NCBI RefSeq assembly: GCF_000423085.1 | Contig: NZ_AUHH01000001.1 | Coordinates: 1 to 64,000, forward strand | Source: Granulicoccus phenolivorans DSM 17626 = NBRC 107789 = JCM 15570 | Lineage (GTDB): Bacteria > Actinomycetota > Actinomycetes > Propionibacteriales > Propionibacteriaceae | Length of the DNA: 64,000 nucleotides | Direction of reading: 5' to 3' | In this document: in pieces, positions 7,611-15,101 of the stretch | Numbering within the stretch: the stretch's first letter is position 1 | How the letters are laid out: the number at the start of each line of letters is the position of its first letter | Program-made: the position numbers and the translations under genes | The notes under the pieces: generated by a model | What the model saw: the letters and a program-made list of their open reading frames with translations, nothing else | What the model was told of the DNA's origin: nothing | Databases searched by the model: none

Positions 7611-8090
7611 ATGACTGAACGCCTCTCCGCCGGTGACCCGGCCCCTGCTTTCGAGCTGACCGATGCCGACGGGAACCAGGTGAAGCTGAGCGATTACGCC
7701 GGCCGGCGTGTCGTGGTCTACTTCTACCCCGCCGCGATGACCCCCGGGTGCACCACCCAGGCGATCGATTTCACCGCCTCGATCGGCGAGTTCGGCGCTG
7801 CCGGCCTGGACATCATCGGCATCTCCCCCGACGCCCCCGAGAAGCTGGCCCGCTTCCGGGACAAGCAGAACATCGCCTTCCCGCTGCTGTCCGACCCGGA
7901 GAAGCAGACCCTGCGGGCGTACGGCGCCTTCGGGGAGAAGAAGCTGTACGGCAAGGTCGTCGAGGGAGTCATCCGCTCCACCTTCGTCGTCGACGTGGCC
8001 GCCGACGGCACCGGCACCATCGAGGTTGCCCAGTACAACGTCAAGGCCACCGGGCACGTCAACCGGCTGCGCCGCGATCTGGGCTTCTGA
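7611..8090 (+). CDS. bcp: thiol peroxidase Bcp (peroxiredoxin)
   Basis: A 159-residue peroxiredoxin of the Bcp/PrxQ class that reduces hydroperoxides with thioredoxin or another thiol donor in the cytoplasm. The active site YPAAMTPGCTTQAIDF places the peroxidatic cysteine at residue 47. The second cysteine found five residues later in many Bcp proteins is replaced by Ile52, so a one-cysteine mechanism or a distant partner is likely. The gene is divergent from the DUF3618/GroES operon. The start ATG at 7611 has no clear ribosome binding site; TATAGG just upstream may be a -10 element of a short-leader message. Confidence 0.95.
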   Translation: MTERLSAGDPAPAFELTDADGNQVKLSDYAGRRVVVYFYPAAMTPGCTTQAIDFTASIGEFGAAGLDIIGISPDAPEKLARFRDKQNIAFPLLSDPEKQTLRAYGAFGEKKLYGKVVEGVIRSTFVVDVAADGTGTIEVAQYNVKATGHVNRLRRDLGF

Positions 8091-8141
8091 ACGCCCTGCG
8101 GGCCGGTCCCACGGCGGGCCCTACACTGGTTCCGCTACTCG

Positions 8142-8223
8142 GCCGAAGTGGTGGAATTGGTAGACACGCAGGATTTAGGTTCCTGTGCGCTTGCGCGTGA
8201 GGGTTCGAGTCCCTTCTTCGGCA
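8142..8223 (+). tRNA. tRNA-Leu (TAG anticodon)
   Basis: An 82-base type II cloverleaf. The acceptor GCCGAAG pairs with CTTCGGC, the D arm contains GGTAGACACG, the anticodon stem CAGGA/TCCTG encloses TTTAGGT with TAG as anticodon, there is a long variable arm (TGCGCTTGCGCG), and the T arm has GGTTCGAGTCCC. CCA is not encoded. Confidence 0.96.
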
Positions 8224-8242
8224 CAACACCGGCCGCTGCGGC

Positions 8243-8677
8243 CTAGTCTCGATCCAGGATCTGTTTGCAGGCCGCAACCAGCCGCTCGAGTTCGGCATTG
8301 GTGAGGTCGATCGGCGCGAGGATGTCCGCCATTTCTCGGCGAATCCGCCGCAGTGCCGACCCGGCGGCCTCGGAATGGTAGACGTGCACGATCCGGCCAT
8401 CGGTGGCATCGGGTTCCCGACGAATCAGATCCCGCTCCTCCAGCGAGCGCAACGCAGCGCTGGTATTGCTCGTCCGCAGCCCCAAACGTTCGCCGATCTG
8501 TTTCGGCGTACTCCCCGGCGACTCCTGCAGCAACCGCAGGATCAACGTGTCCTGCGGCGACAGTTCCGACCGCACCCGGTCGGCATGGAAGCCACGCTCA
8601 CTGAGCCGGCGCGACACGCCCATCATTGCGACTGCGGCATCGGCCACCAGTCGCTCCCGGGTCTCCTCATCACTCAT
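8243..8677 (-). CDS. MarR family transcriptional regulator
   Basis: A 144-residue winged-helix protein with the MarR plan: an N-terminal dimer helix, the recognition part (STPKQIGERLGLRTSNTSAA), a wing with LIRREPDATDGRIVHV, and C-terminal dimerisation helices. The D-x-R motif in the wing (DATDGR) is typical of MarR proteins. It is divergent from an MFS drug-efflux gene, separated by only 37 bases, so it almost certainly represses that transporter and itself. Three TAGCTA copies in the gap and the start of the MFS gene are the probable operator. The inducer is unknown. Confidence 0.9.
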   Translation of the reverse strand: MSDEETRERLVADAAVAMMGVSRRLSERGFHADRVRSELSPQDTLILRLLQESPGSTPKQIGERLGLRTSNTSAALRSLEERDLIRREPDATDGRIVHVYHSEAAGSALRRIRREMADILAPIDLTNAELERLVAACKQILDRD

Positions 8678-8693
8678 AGTTCCTATCCTACAT

Positions 8694-8727
8694 TAGCTAT
8701 GCTACGGTAGCTATATGTCTATAGCTA
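8694..8727. promoter_or_regulatory. probable MarR operator: three TAGCTA copies at 14-bp spacing
   Basis: The palindromic hexamer TAGCTA occurs at 8694-8699, 8708-8713 and 8722-8727, exactly 14 bases apart. Two copies lie in the 37-base gap between the divergent marR and MFS genes and the third lies just inside the MFS coding region. Its place and symmetry suit a dimeric repressor. Confidence 0.6.
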
Positions 8728-9953
8728 AAGTCGCGACGGCCGAGCCTGCCGCCAATACGACCACCTCCGGATCGACGAAATTCACCCCTCTCGCCCTCCT
8801 TACCCTGGGCCTGCTCACCCTCGGCCTCCCGCTGGCGACCGACCTGTACCTGCCCACCTTCCCCGCCATGATGACCGACCTGTCGACCTCGGCCAGTGCC
8901 GTCCAACTGTCGCTGTCGGCCTTCCTGGTCGGTGCCGCCGTCGGCCAATTGGTGTTCGGCCCGTTGTCCGACCGCGTCGGCCGGCGTGGGCCGCTGTTGA
9001 TCGGCCTGACCCTCTATGTCGTGTTCGGCGTCGCGGCCACCTTCGCCACGAGCGCCACCATGTTGATCGTGCTCCGCGTCCTGCAGGGTCTCAGTGGCGC
9101 TGCCGCGTCGGTGCTTTCCCGCACCATCGTCACTGATCGACTCAGCGGCCTGGCTGCCACCCGCACGCTGAACGTGCTGATGGCGATGGCTGGAATCGCG
9201 CCGGCGATCGCGCCGGTGCTGGGCGGCCTGCTCGCCCCCTCCATCGGCTGGCGGGGGCTGCTGGCGGTGGTGGCCGGCATCGGCCTGGTCACCCTGATCC
9301 TGACCGTGGTGACCCTGCCGGAGAGCCTCCCCGCCGAGGCCCGCGGCCGATCCGCAGCCAGTGCGGACAGTGGCTGGAAGGCACTGGCGAACCGGGGCTT
9401 CCTCACCCACACCGTGATCCACGCGGTGTCCTTCGGATCACTGCTGGCCTACATCGCCGCCTCCCCGTTCATCTACCAGACCCTGATCGGGTTGTCCGAG
9501 ATCGCGTACGCCCTCACCTTCGGCCTGAATGCCCTCGGCATGCTGGGCTGCACCCTCCTCGCGTCCCGCCTGGCCGGCAGCGTCGGCCCCGCGAAGCTGA
9601 TGCGCGTGGGCATCGGGATCCACGTCCTGGCAGCCATCGCCTTCACCGTGATCGCCTTCAGCGGCCTCCCGCCGGTTGCGCTGGTGATCCCGCTGTTCAT
9701 CGGCATCTCCGCGCTCGGTCTGGTCCTCGGCAACAGCACCGCCCTGGCGATGGCCTCGGTGACCTCCGGCAGCGGCCTGGCATCGGCGGTACTCGGCACC
9801 GTGCAGTTCACCGTGGGCGGGCTGACCAGCGCCCTGGTCGGCCTCGGCGGCGAAGGTTCGGCCTGGCCTCTGGGCATCATCATGACCGCGTGCGGAGCGA
9901 TCGCCGTCGCGATGGCGCTGCTTGCGCAACACAATCGCAAGAAGCAGGCCTGA
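8715..9953 (+). CDS. MFS multidrug efflux transporter (Bcr/CflA type)
   Basis: A 412-residue protein with about 12 membrane segments. The motif PLATDLYLPTFPAM in the first segment and the loop GPLSDRVGRRGPLL between segments 2 and 3 are typical of the Bcr/CflA branch of drug:proton antiporters. It should export a small toxic compound across the cytoplasmic membrane. It faces a marR gene. The ATG at 8715 has no ribosome binding site, only operator repeats, upstream, so the transcript may be leaderless. A weak CAGGCC/GGCCTG hairpin overlaps the stop codon. Bicyclomycin or sulfonamide resistance has been shown for relatives but cannot be assumed here. Confidence 0.9.
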   Translation: MSIAKVATAEPAANTTTSGSTKFTPLALLTLGLLTLGLPLATDLYLPTFPAMMTDLSTSASAVQLSLSAFLVGAAVGQLVFGPLSDRVGRRGPLLIGLTLYVVFGVAATFATSATMLIVLRVLQGLSGAAASVLSRTIVTDRLSGLAATRTLNVLMAMAGIAPAIAPVLGGLLAPSIGWRGLLAVVAGIGLVTLILTVVTLPESLPAEARGRSAASADSGWKALANRGFLTHTVIHAVSFGSLLAYIAASPFIYQTLIGLSEIAYALTFGLNALGMLGCTLLASRLAGSVGPAKLMRVGIGIHVLAAIAFTVIAFSGLPPVALVIPLFIGISALGLVLGNSTALAMASVTSGSGLASAVLGTVQFTVGGLTSALVGLGGEGSAWPLGIIMTACGAIAVAMALLAQHNRKKQA

Positions 9954-10053
9954 ACGGGGCCTGAACCCCTCCTGGCCATTCGTGGAGCGGGTGCGGACGG
10001 CGGCCCCGGATGCGATACCTTGAGCCCGATCAGTACTCGCGAAAGGAGTGGCG

Positions 10054-10584
10054 ATGAAAATCGTCAAGACCCGGGATGCAGACGTTGCGAAGCGGGCCGC
10101 AGAGATCTGGGCGCTGGCGACGACCAAGCGTGATGCCGAAGTCGCCGACATCGACCAGGTCGAACTGTCTCAGGCCGCACCGCTCATCCAGCGCGTCCTC
10201 GACGATTCTGATCGCTCCTTCCTGGTCGCCCTCACGGTGACCGAGGAGGACAGCGACTACGCCGAGGAGTCGGAGAATCCGACCCTGGCCTTCATGGCGC
10301 TGTCCCCGAGCCAGGAGGAGGGCGCCCCGGCGACCCGCGCCGAACTGCGCTTCATGGGTGTCGCCCCGGGGCACTGGGGCGAGGGCTGGGCGCGCCGGAT
10401 GCTGGTCGCGCTGCCCGACATGCTCCGCGAGAGCGGCTTCACCGAAGCCGTCCTGTGGGTGCACGCCGACAACATCCGCGCCATCTGGGTCTACGAGGCA
10501 CTCGGCTGGGTCGCTACCCGCCGCAACCGGCCCAACCCGACCGACCGGCGCATCGAGGGCGAATACCGCCTCGACCTGAGCTGA
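10054..10584 (+). CDS. GNAT family N-acetyltransferase
   Basis: A 176-residue acetyltransferase. The acetyl-CoA-binding motif is visible as RFMGVAPGHWGEGWARRML (V-x-P-x3-G-x-G-x-A type, with W in the loop), followed by LWVHADNIRAIWVYEALGWV, the standard GNAT motif B. The ATG at 10054 has AAAGGAG five bases upstream; an in-frame GTG at 10048 overlaps that site and is rejected. The gene is convergent with folA, the stop codons being one base apart. The substrate is unknown. Confidence 0.88.
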   Translation: MKIVKTRDADVAKRAAEIWALATTKRDAEVADIDQVELSQAAPLIQRVLDDSDRSFLVALTVTEEDSDYAEESENPTLAFMALSPSQEEGAPATRAELRFMGVAPGHWGEGWARRMLVALPDMLRESGFTEAVLWVHADNIRAIWVYEALGWVATRRNRPNPTDRRIEGEYRLDLS

Positions 10585-10585
10585 G

Positions 10586-11086
10586 TCAGGCCTCCGCGGC
10601 CGTACGCCGGTAGGTCACCCAGGAGAAGCCCACGCGCTGCTCCCGGGCGACCTCCTGCCAGTACGCCGGATCGATCCGGGGGAAATACACATCCCCGGGC
10701 ACCGCCAGGTCCACCTCGGTGATCTCCAACCACGTCGTCCGCGCCCACGCGGCCGCGTAGATCTCTCCTCCGCCGAACACCCACACGTCCCGGCCGGTCG
10801 CCACGGCCGCATCCAGTGCCGCGTCCACCGAGGCGAACGTGCGTACGCCCGCCGCCGACCAGTCCGGGTTCCGGGTGACCACGTACGACTCCCGGCCCGG
10901 CAACGGACGTCCGATCGACTCGTAGTTCTTGCGGCCCATCACCAGCACCCCACCCATCGTGAGCTGCTTCAGCCGCGCAAAATCCTCCCGATTGCGCCAC
11001 ACCAGGTCGCCGTCGGCGCCGATCACCCCGTTCCGGGTGACCGCCGCGATCGCCCTGATCTCCGGCCGGCCGGCCGTCCCGGTCAT
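10586..11086 (-). CDS. folA: dihydrofolate reductase
   Basis: A 166-residue enzyme that reduces dihydrofolate to tetrahydrofolate with NADPH. Family hallmarks are [19 protein letters not shown] (with the loop tryptophan), [12 protein letters not shown] carrying the substrate-binding acidic residue, [17 protein letters not shown] for NADPH, and [12 protein letters not shown]. Its ATG overlaps the thyA stop (ATGA), so the two genes are coupled; together they complete the thymidylate cycle, since ThyA produces dihydrofolate. It is the last gene of a long minus-strand run that begins at clpS. Confidence 0.97.
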   Translation of the reverse strand: MTGTAGRPEIRAIAAVTRNGVIGADGDLVWRNREDFARLKQLTMGGVLVMGRKNYESIGRPLPGRESYVVTRNPDWSAAGVRTFASVDAALDAAVATGRDVWVFGGGEIYAAAWARTTWLEITEVDLAVPGDVYFPRIDPAYWQEVAREQRVGFSWVTYRRTAAEA

Positions 11087-11877
11087 ACCGCGATCGGGGC
11101 CTTGATCCCCGGCCAGGGGTCGTAGTTCAGCACCTCGAAGTCACCCAGTTCGAAGGCGTCGATATCGCGTCGTGCCGGATTCAGCCGCAACTGCGGCAGC
11201 GGCCGCGGGGTGCGGGTCCGCTGGATCTCCACCTGCTCGAGGTGATTCAGGTAGATGTGGGCGTCCCCCAGGGTGTGCACGAACTCCCCCGGCTGCAGGT
11301 CGGTCACCTGCGCCACCATGTGGATCAGTGCCGCGTAGGAGGCGATGTTGAACGGCACCCCGAGGAAGATGTCGGCCGAGCGCTGGTACATCTGACAGCT
11401 CAACCGCCCCTCGGCCACGTAGAACTGGAAGAACGCGTGACACGGCGGCAACGCCATCTCGCCCAGTTCGCCGACGTTCCAGGCCGACACGATGTGCCGC
11501 CGGGAGTCGGGGTTGTTGCGGATCGACTCGGTCACCTGCTTGATCTGGTCCACCGACCCGCCGTCCGGGGTGGGCCAGGAGCGCCACTGAACCCCGTAGA
11601 TCGGCCCGAGTTCACCGTCGGCATCGGCCCACTCGTCCCAGATCGAGATCTTGTTCTCATGCAGGTACGCCAGGTTCGACTCCCCGCGCAGGAACCACAG
11701 CAACTCCCCGAAGATCGAGCGGGTGTGCAGCTTCTTGGTGGTCAGCAACGGGAACCCGTCGGCCAGATCGAACCGCATCTGATGCCCGAACACCGACAGG
11801 GTTCCGGTGCCGGTGCGGTCATCCTTGCGTACGCCCTCGGCGAGCACTCGCTCGATCAGCTCCAGATATTGCTGCAT
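11083..11877 (-). CDS. thyA: thymidylate synthase
   Basis: A 264-residue classical thymidylate synthase that methylates dUMP to dTMP with methylene-tetrahydrofolate. The length equals the E. coli enzyme and the catalytic cysteine is Cys146 in [22 protein letters not shown] and [18 protein letters not shown] provide the phosphate and substrate contacts. A GGGGAGAGGC site precedes the ATG. It sits nine bases after rdgB and overlaps folA, a nucleotide-pool grouping with RdgB. Confidence 0.98.
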   Translation of the reverse strand: MQQYLELIERVLAEGVRKDDRTGTGTLSVFGHQMRFDLADGFPLLTTKKLHTRSIFGELLWFLRGESNLAYLHENKISIWDEWADADGELGPIYGVQWRSWPTPDGGSVDQIKQVTESIRNNPDSRRHIVSAWNVGELGEMALPPCHAFFQFYVAEGRLSCQMYQRSADIFLGVPFNIASYAALIHMVAQVTDLQPGEFVHTLGDAHIYLNHLEQVEIQRTRTPRPLPQLRLNPARRDIDAFELGDFEVLNYDPWPGIKAPIAV

Positions 11878-11886
11878 GCCTCTCCC

Positions 11887-12495
11887 CTACGCCGGGCCCG
11901 CGCCCAGCAACTCCACGATCTGCGGGACCATCGCCCGCACCGCCTTGCCCCGGTGGCTGATCGCATCCTTGGCCGCCGGAGCCAGTACGCCGTTGCTCAC
12001 GGCCTGCCCGTCGGCGACAAAGATCGGATCGTACCCGAACCCCTGGCTCCCGCTCGGCTGCGCCGCGATCCGACCCGGCATGACGCCCTCGGTGACCCGC
12101 TCGGTCCCATCCGGCAGCACCAGCGCCAGCGCACACCGGAACGTGGCCTGCCGCTGCTCGGTCGGCACATCGGCCAACTGCCGCAGCAGCAGCTCGTTGT
12201 TCGCCTCGTCGTTGGCCTGCGGACCGGCCCAGCGCGCGGAGCGGACGCCGGGCATCTGGTTCAGGATCTCCACGCACAGGCCCGAGTCGTCGGCGACCGC
12301 GGGCAGCCCGGTCCGGGCGACCGCCTCACGGGCCTTGAGCAGCGCGTTGTCGATGAAGGTGCGTCCGGTTTCGGCGGGCTCCGGATAGGGCGCCACATCG
12401 GCCAGCGCCAGCACGTCGATGCCGTGCCCGGCCAGCACCCGGCGCAGCTCGGTCAGCTTCTTGGCATTGTTGGTCGCGGCGAGCAGCCGGGTCAT
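11887..12495 (-). CDS. rdgB: XTP/dITP diphosphatase (HAM1 family)
   Basis: A 202-residue house-cleaning pyrophosphatase that removes dITP, XTP and related damaged purine nucleotides before they enter DNA or RNA. The N-terminal [12 protein letters not shown] gives the nucleotide-binding Thr-Asn-Asn-x-Lys motif and [10 protein letters not shown] the metal-binding acidic motif; [10 protein letters not shown] and [10 protein letters not shown] complete the family pattern. Its ATG overlaps the rph stop by four bases. The order rph-rdgB matches Mycobacterium Rv1340-Rv1341. Confidence 0.96.
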   Translation of the reverse strand: MTRLLAATNNAKKLTELRRVLAGHGIDVLALADVAPYPEPAETGRTFIDNALLKAREAVARTGLPAVADDSGLCVEILNQMPGVRSARWAGPQANDEANNELLLRQLADVPTEQRQATFRCALALVLPDGTERVTEGVMPGRIAAQPSGSQGFGYDPIFVADGQAVSNGVLAPAAKDAISHRGKAVRAMVPQIVELLGAGPA

Positions 12496-13217
12496 TCGGC
12501 GATCCCCAGCACTTCGCGCTGCTTGGCGGCGAGTTCGGTGCAGCCCTGCACACCCAGGTCGAGCAGCTGATTGAGCAGGTCCCGGTCGAAGGGTTCGCCC
12601 TCGGCGGTGCCCTGGATCTCGATGAAGCTGCCCGAGCCGGCGGTGACGATGTTCATGTCGGTGTCGGCGACGGAGTCCTCGCTGTAGGCCAGATCGAGCA
12701 GCGGCGTACCGCCGACCAGGCCGACCGAGATCGCCTGCACCGAATCCTTCAGCGGCTCCCCGGCCAGCAGGTTCTGTTCGCGCAGGTAGCTCACCGCATC
12801 GTGCAGGGCCACGTAGGCACCGGTGATCGCGGCGGTCCGGGTGCCGCCGTCGGCCTGCAGCACGTCGCAGTCGAGCAAGATCGTGTTCTCCCCCAGCGCC
12901 TGGTAGTCCAGCACCGCCCGCAGGCTGCGGCCGATCAGCCGGGAGATCTCATGGGTCCGGCCGCCGATCCGCCCCTTGACCGATTCCCGGTCCGACCGGG
13001 TGTTGGTGGCCCGCGGCAGCATCGCGTACTCGGCGGTCACCCAGCCCAGCCCGGAGCCCTTGCGCCAGCGCGGCACCCCTTCGGTGACCGAGGCGGCGAC
13101 CAGGACGCGGGTCGCGCCGAACTCGATCAGACAGGAGCCCTCGGCGTGGTCCAGCCAGTTCCTGGTGATGGTCACCGGTCGCAGTTGATCGTTGCTTCGT
13201 CCATCGACACGCGTCAT
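12492..13217 (-). CDS. rph: ribonuclease PH
   Basis: A 241-residue phosphorolytic 3' exoribonuclease that trims tRNA 3' ends. Family sequence starts [18 protein letters not shown]; later [18 protein letters not shown] and [20 protein letters not shown] contain the conserved substrate-binding Arg residues, and [20 protein letters not shown] the metal and phosphate site. I chose the ATG at 13217, because the open frame upstream covers the neighbour's antisense and lacks family sequence. It follows the MBL gene by 11 bases and overlaps rdgB. Confidence 0.97.
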   Translation of the reverse strand: MTRVDGRSNDQLRPVTITRNWLDHAEGSCLIEFGATRVLVAASVTEGVPRWRKGSGLGWVTAEYAMLPRATNTRSDRESVKGRIGGRTHEISRLIGRSLRAVLDYQALGENTILLDCDVLQADGGTRTAAITGAYVALHDAVSYLREQNLLAGEPLKDSVQAISVGLVGGTPLLDLAYSEDSVADTDMNIVTAGSGSFIEIQGTAEGEPFDRDLLNQLLDLGVQGCTELAAKQREVLGIAE

Positions 13218-13228
13218 GGTCGCCAAGC

Positions 13229-13975
13229 CTAGGCGATATCGATCCGCAGCCCGGGCCGGGCCAACTGCTGGGGCCCGGCGAAATGCGGGGCGGCCTCGGC
13301 GGCCTGCGCCTGCGGATCCTGCCACAGCGGAATATGGGTCAGCACCAGTTGCCCGGCACCGGCGGCGGCAGCGTGTTCGGCGGCCTGGCGCGCCGACAGG
13401 TGGATCCCGGCCGGCAGGTCCTCGGCATGGGTGAAGGAGGCCTCGGCCAGCAGCAGATCGGTTCCGTGGGCCAGGTCGACCAGGGCGGTGCTCGGCCCGG
13501 TGTCCCCGGAGTAGGTCAGCGAGTGTCCGGCCGCCTCGACCCGGATCGCGTACGCCTCGGCGGAGTGCGGCACCGCGGCGGTGCGGACGGTGAACGGGCC
13601 GATCTGCTGCGACCCCGCCCAGGTCCGGAACTCACAGCGCCACGGCGACTGCCCGCCCGGCTCCGGTTCGTACGCCCGGGCGAGCCGCTCCGCGGTCCCG
13701 GCCGGGCCGTACACCGGCACCACCGGCCACGGCGCGGTCGGCGAATACTGCGCCCCGACATTCCAGGCACACAGGTCCAGGCAGTGATCCGGATGCAGAT
13801 GCGACAGCGCGATCGCATCCACCAGGGTCGGGTCGGCCCAGCGGTGCAGCGCCCCGAAGGCGCCGGGACCGAAATCCAGCAGCAGCCCGAAGCCGTCGTG
13901 ACGCACCAGATAGCTACTGGCCGCCGATTCCGGCCCGCAGGCCGAGCCGCTGCAGCCGAGTACAAGCAGTTCCAT
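13229..13975 (-). CDS. MBL-fold hydrolase, Rv1339-like (cyclic nucleotide phosphodiesterase family)
   Basis: A 248-residue metallo-beta-lactamase-fold protein starting [16 protein letters not shown]. The metal motif [11 protein letters not shown] has His59, His61, Asp63 and His64; YSGDTGPS supplies the later Asp and LTHIPLW a further His. It lies between murI and rph exactly as Rv1339 does in M. tuberculosis, which has been described as an atypical class II cAMP phosphodiesterase. RNase Z-like activity is the alternative for this fold, but the sequence lacks the longer RNase Z exosite. The cAMP role is inferred from family and position. Confidence 0.85.
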   Translation of the reverse strand: MELLVLGCSGSACGPESAASSYLVRHDGFGLLLDFGPGAFGALHRWADPTLVDAIALSHLHPDHCLDLCAWNVGAQYSPTAPWPVVPVYGPAGTAERLARAYEPEPGGQSPWRCEFRTWAGSQQIGPFTVRTAAVPHSAEAYAIRVEAAGHSLTYSGDTGPSTALVDLAHGTDLLLAEASFTHAEDLPAGIHLSARQAAEHAAAAGAGQLVLTHIPLWQDPQAQAAEAAPHFAGPQQLARPGLRIDIA

Positions 13976-13982
13976 CGCCGGC

Positions 13983-14822
13983 TCAGTCCTTCCACGCCGG
14001 GTTCAGCGCCGAGAACTGCTCGACATCGGCGACCAGGCCCCCGATCAGCCGGCGGCCCAGCCGCTCGAAGCGCTCGGGGTTGCCGGTGGTGAAGAACCGA
14101 TGCCGGGATTCCCGCGGACCGGGGTGCAGCAGATTCAGCCGGGTCAGCCGGGCGTAGGTGGCCTTGGCGCACTCATCGGCCGAACTCACCAGGGTCACCG
14201 TGTCGCCGAGCACGTAGGAGATCACGCCGGTCAGCAGCGGGTAGTGCGTACAGCCGAGGATGAGGGTGTCGATGTTGTCGTCCTGCAGCGGGGCCAGGTA
14301 GTCCTGGGCGACCGCGAGCAGGTCCGGCCCGCCGGTGATGCCGGCCTCCACGTACTCGACGAACTCCGGGCAGGCCTGGGTGTGCAGGGTGATCTGCGGG
14401 TTCGCCACGAACGCGTCGTCGTAGGCGCGGGAGTTCGCGGTCGCCTCGGTGCAGATGACGCCGACCTGGCCGCCCCGGGTCGCCGAGGCGGTCCGCCGGG
14501 CGGCCGGCAGGATCACGTCGACCACCGGCACCGAGTAGCGTTCGCGGGCGTCCCGCAGCACCGCGGAGGAGGCGGAGTTGCAGGCGATCACCAGCGCCTT
14601 CACCCCCTGCGCGGCCAGGTAGTCCAGGCACTCCAGGGCGTACTCGCGGACCGAGGCCAGCGGAAGTTCCCCGTAGGGGGCGCGGGCGGAATCACCCAGA
14701 TAGATGATGTCCTCGTTCGGCATCTGGTCGACCACGGCCCGGGCCACGGTGAGCCCACCGAAACCGGAATCGAAGATCCCGATCGGGGCGTCGGCATTCG
14801 GATTGCGCGAGGAAAACGTCAC
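13983..14822 (-). CDS. murI: glutamate racemase
   Basis: A 279-residue enzyme making D-glutamate for peptidoglycan. The two catalytic cysteines are Cys81 in VIACNSAS and Cys191 in LILGCTHYPLL; FDSGFGGLTVAR and YLGDSARAPYG give the Asp and phosphate-like loops. It starts at GTG 14822, nine bases after feoC on the same strand, so transcripts from the iron-regulated feo promoter may read into it. The gene order murI-MBL-rph-rdgB is conserved in Actinobacteria. Confidence 0.97.
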   Translation of the reverse strand: MTFSSRNPNADAPIGIFDSGFGGLTVARAVVDQMPNEDIIYLGDSARAPYGELPLASVREYALECLDYLAAQGVKALVIACNSASSAVLRDARERYSVPVVDVILPAARRTASATRGGQVGVICTEATANSRAYDDAFVANPQITLHTQACPEFVEYVEAGITGGPDLLAVAQDYLAPLQDDNIDTLILGCTHYPLLTGVISYVLGDTVTLVSSADECAKATYARLTRLNLLHPGPRESRHRFFTTGNPERFERLGRRLIGGLVADVEQFSALNPAWKD

Positions 14823-14831
14823 CGGCGAAGC

Positions 14832-15101
14832 TTACCGGCCGCGTACCTTCAGGGTCACCAGGACCGGTCCGGAGGTACCGCACCCGGGCTCGCCGCCGGA
14901 GCCCTGGGGGCAGGATCCGCAGCCGCCGCCGGCGCACCCGCCGGTCAGCGCGCCGAGTTCCATCCGGCCGGTGCGGACCAGATGGTCGACCCCGGCCCGC
15001 ACCACATCGGCGGGCAGGCCGGTGCGCTCCATCACCTCGGGGACGGTGCGGGCTCCGTCGGTGAACGCGGTCAGCACCTGCCGCAGCGGTCCGCCGCTCA
15101 C
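14832..15101 (-). CDS. feoC: FeoC-like winged-helix protein with a four-cysteine cluster
   Basis: An 89-residue protein that starts at GTG 15101, overlapping the feoB stop by four bases. Residues 5-50 (PLRQVLTAFTDG, then TVPEVMERTGLPADVVRAGV) look like the small winged helix of FeoC. Cys56, Cys61, Cys64 and Cys74 (C-x4-C-x2-C-x9-C) resemble the iron-sulfur or zinc site of FeoC proteins. In other bacteria FeoC binds FeoB and affects its stability or activity. The position at the end of feoAB supports the call; the sequence is divergent from the enterobacterial form. Confidence 0.72.
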   Translation of the reverse strand: MSGGPLRQVLTAFTDGARTVPEVMERTGLPADVVRAGVDHLVRTGRMELGALTGGCAGGGCGSCPQGSGGEPGCGTSGPVLVTLKVRGR

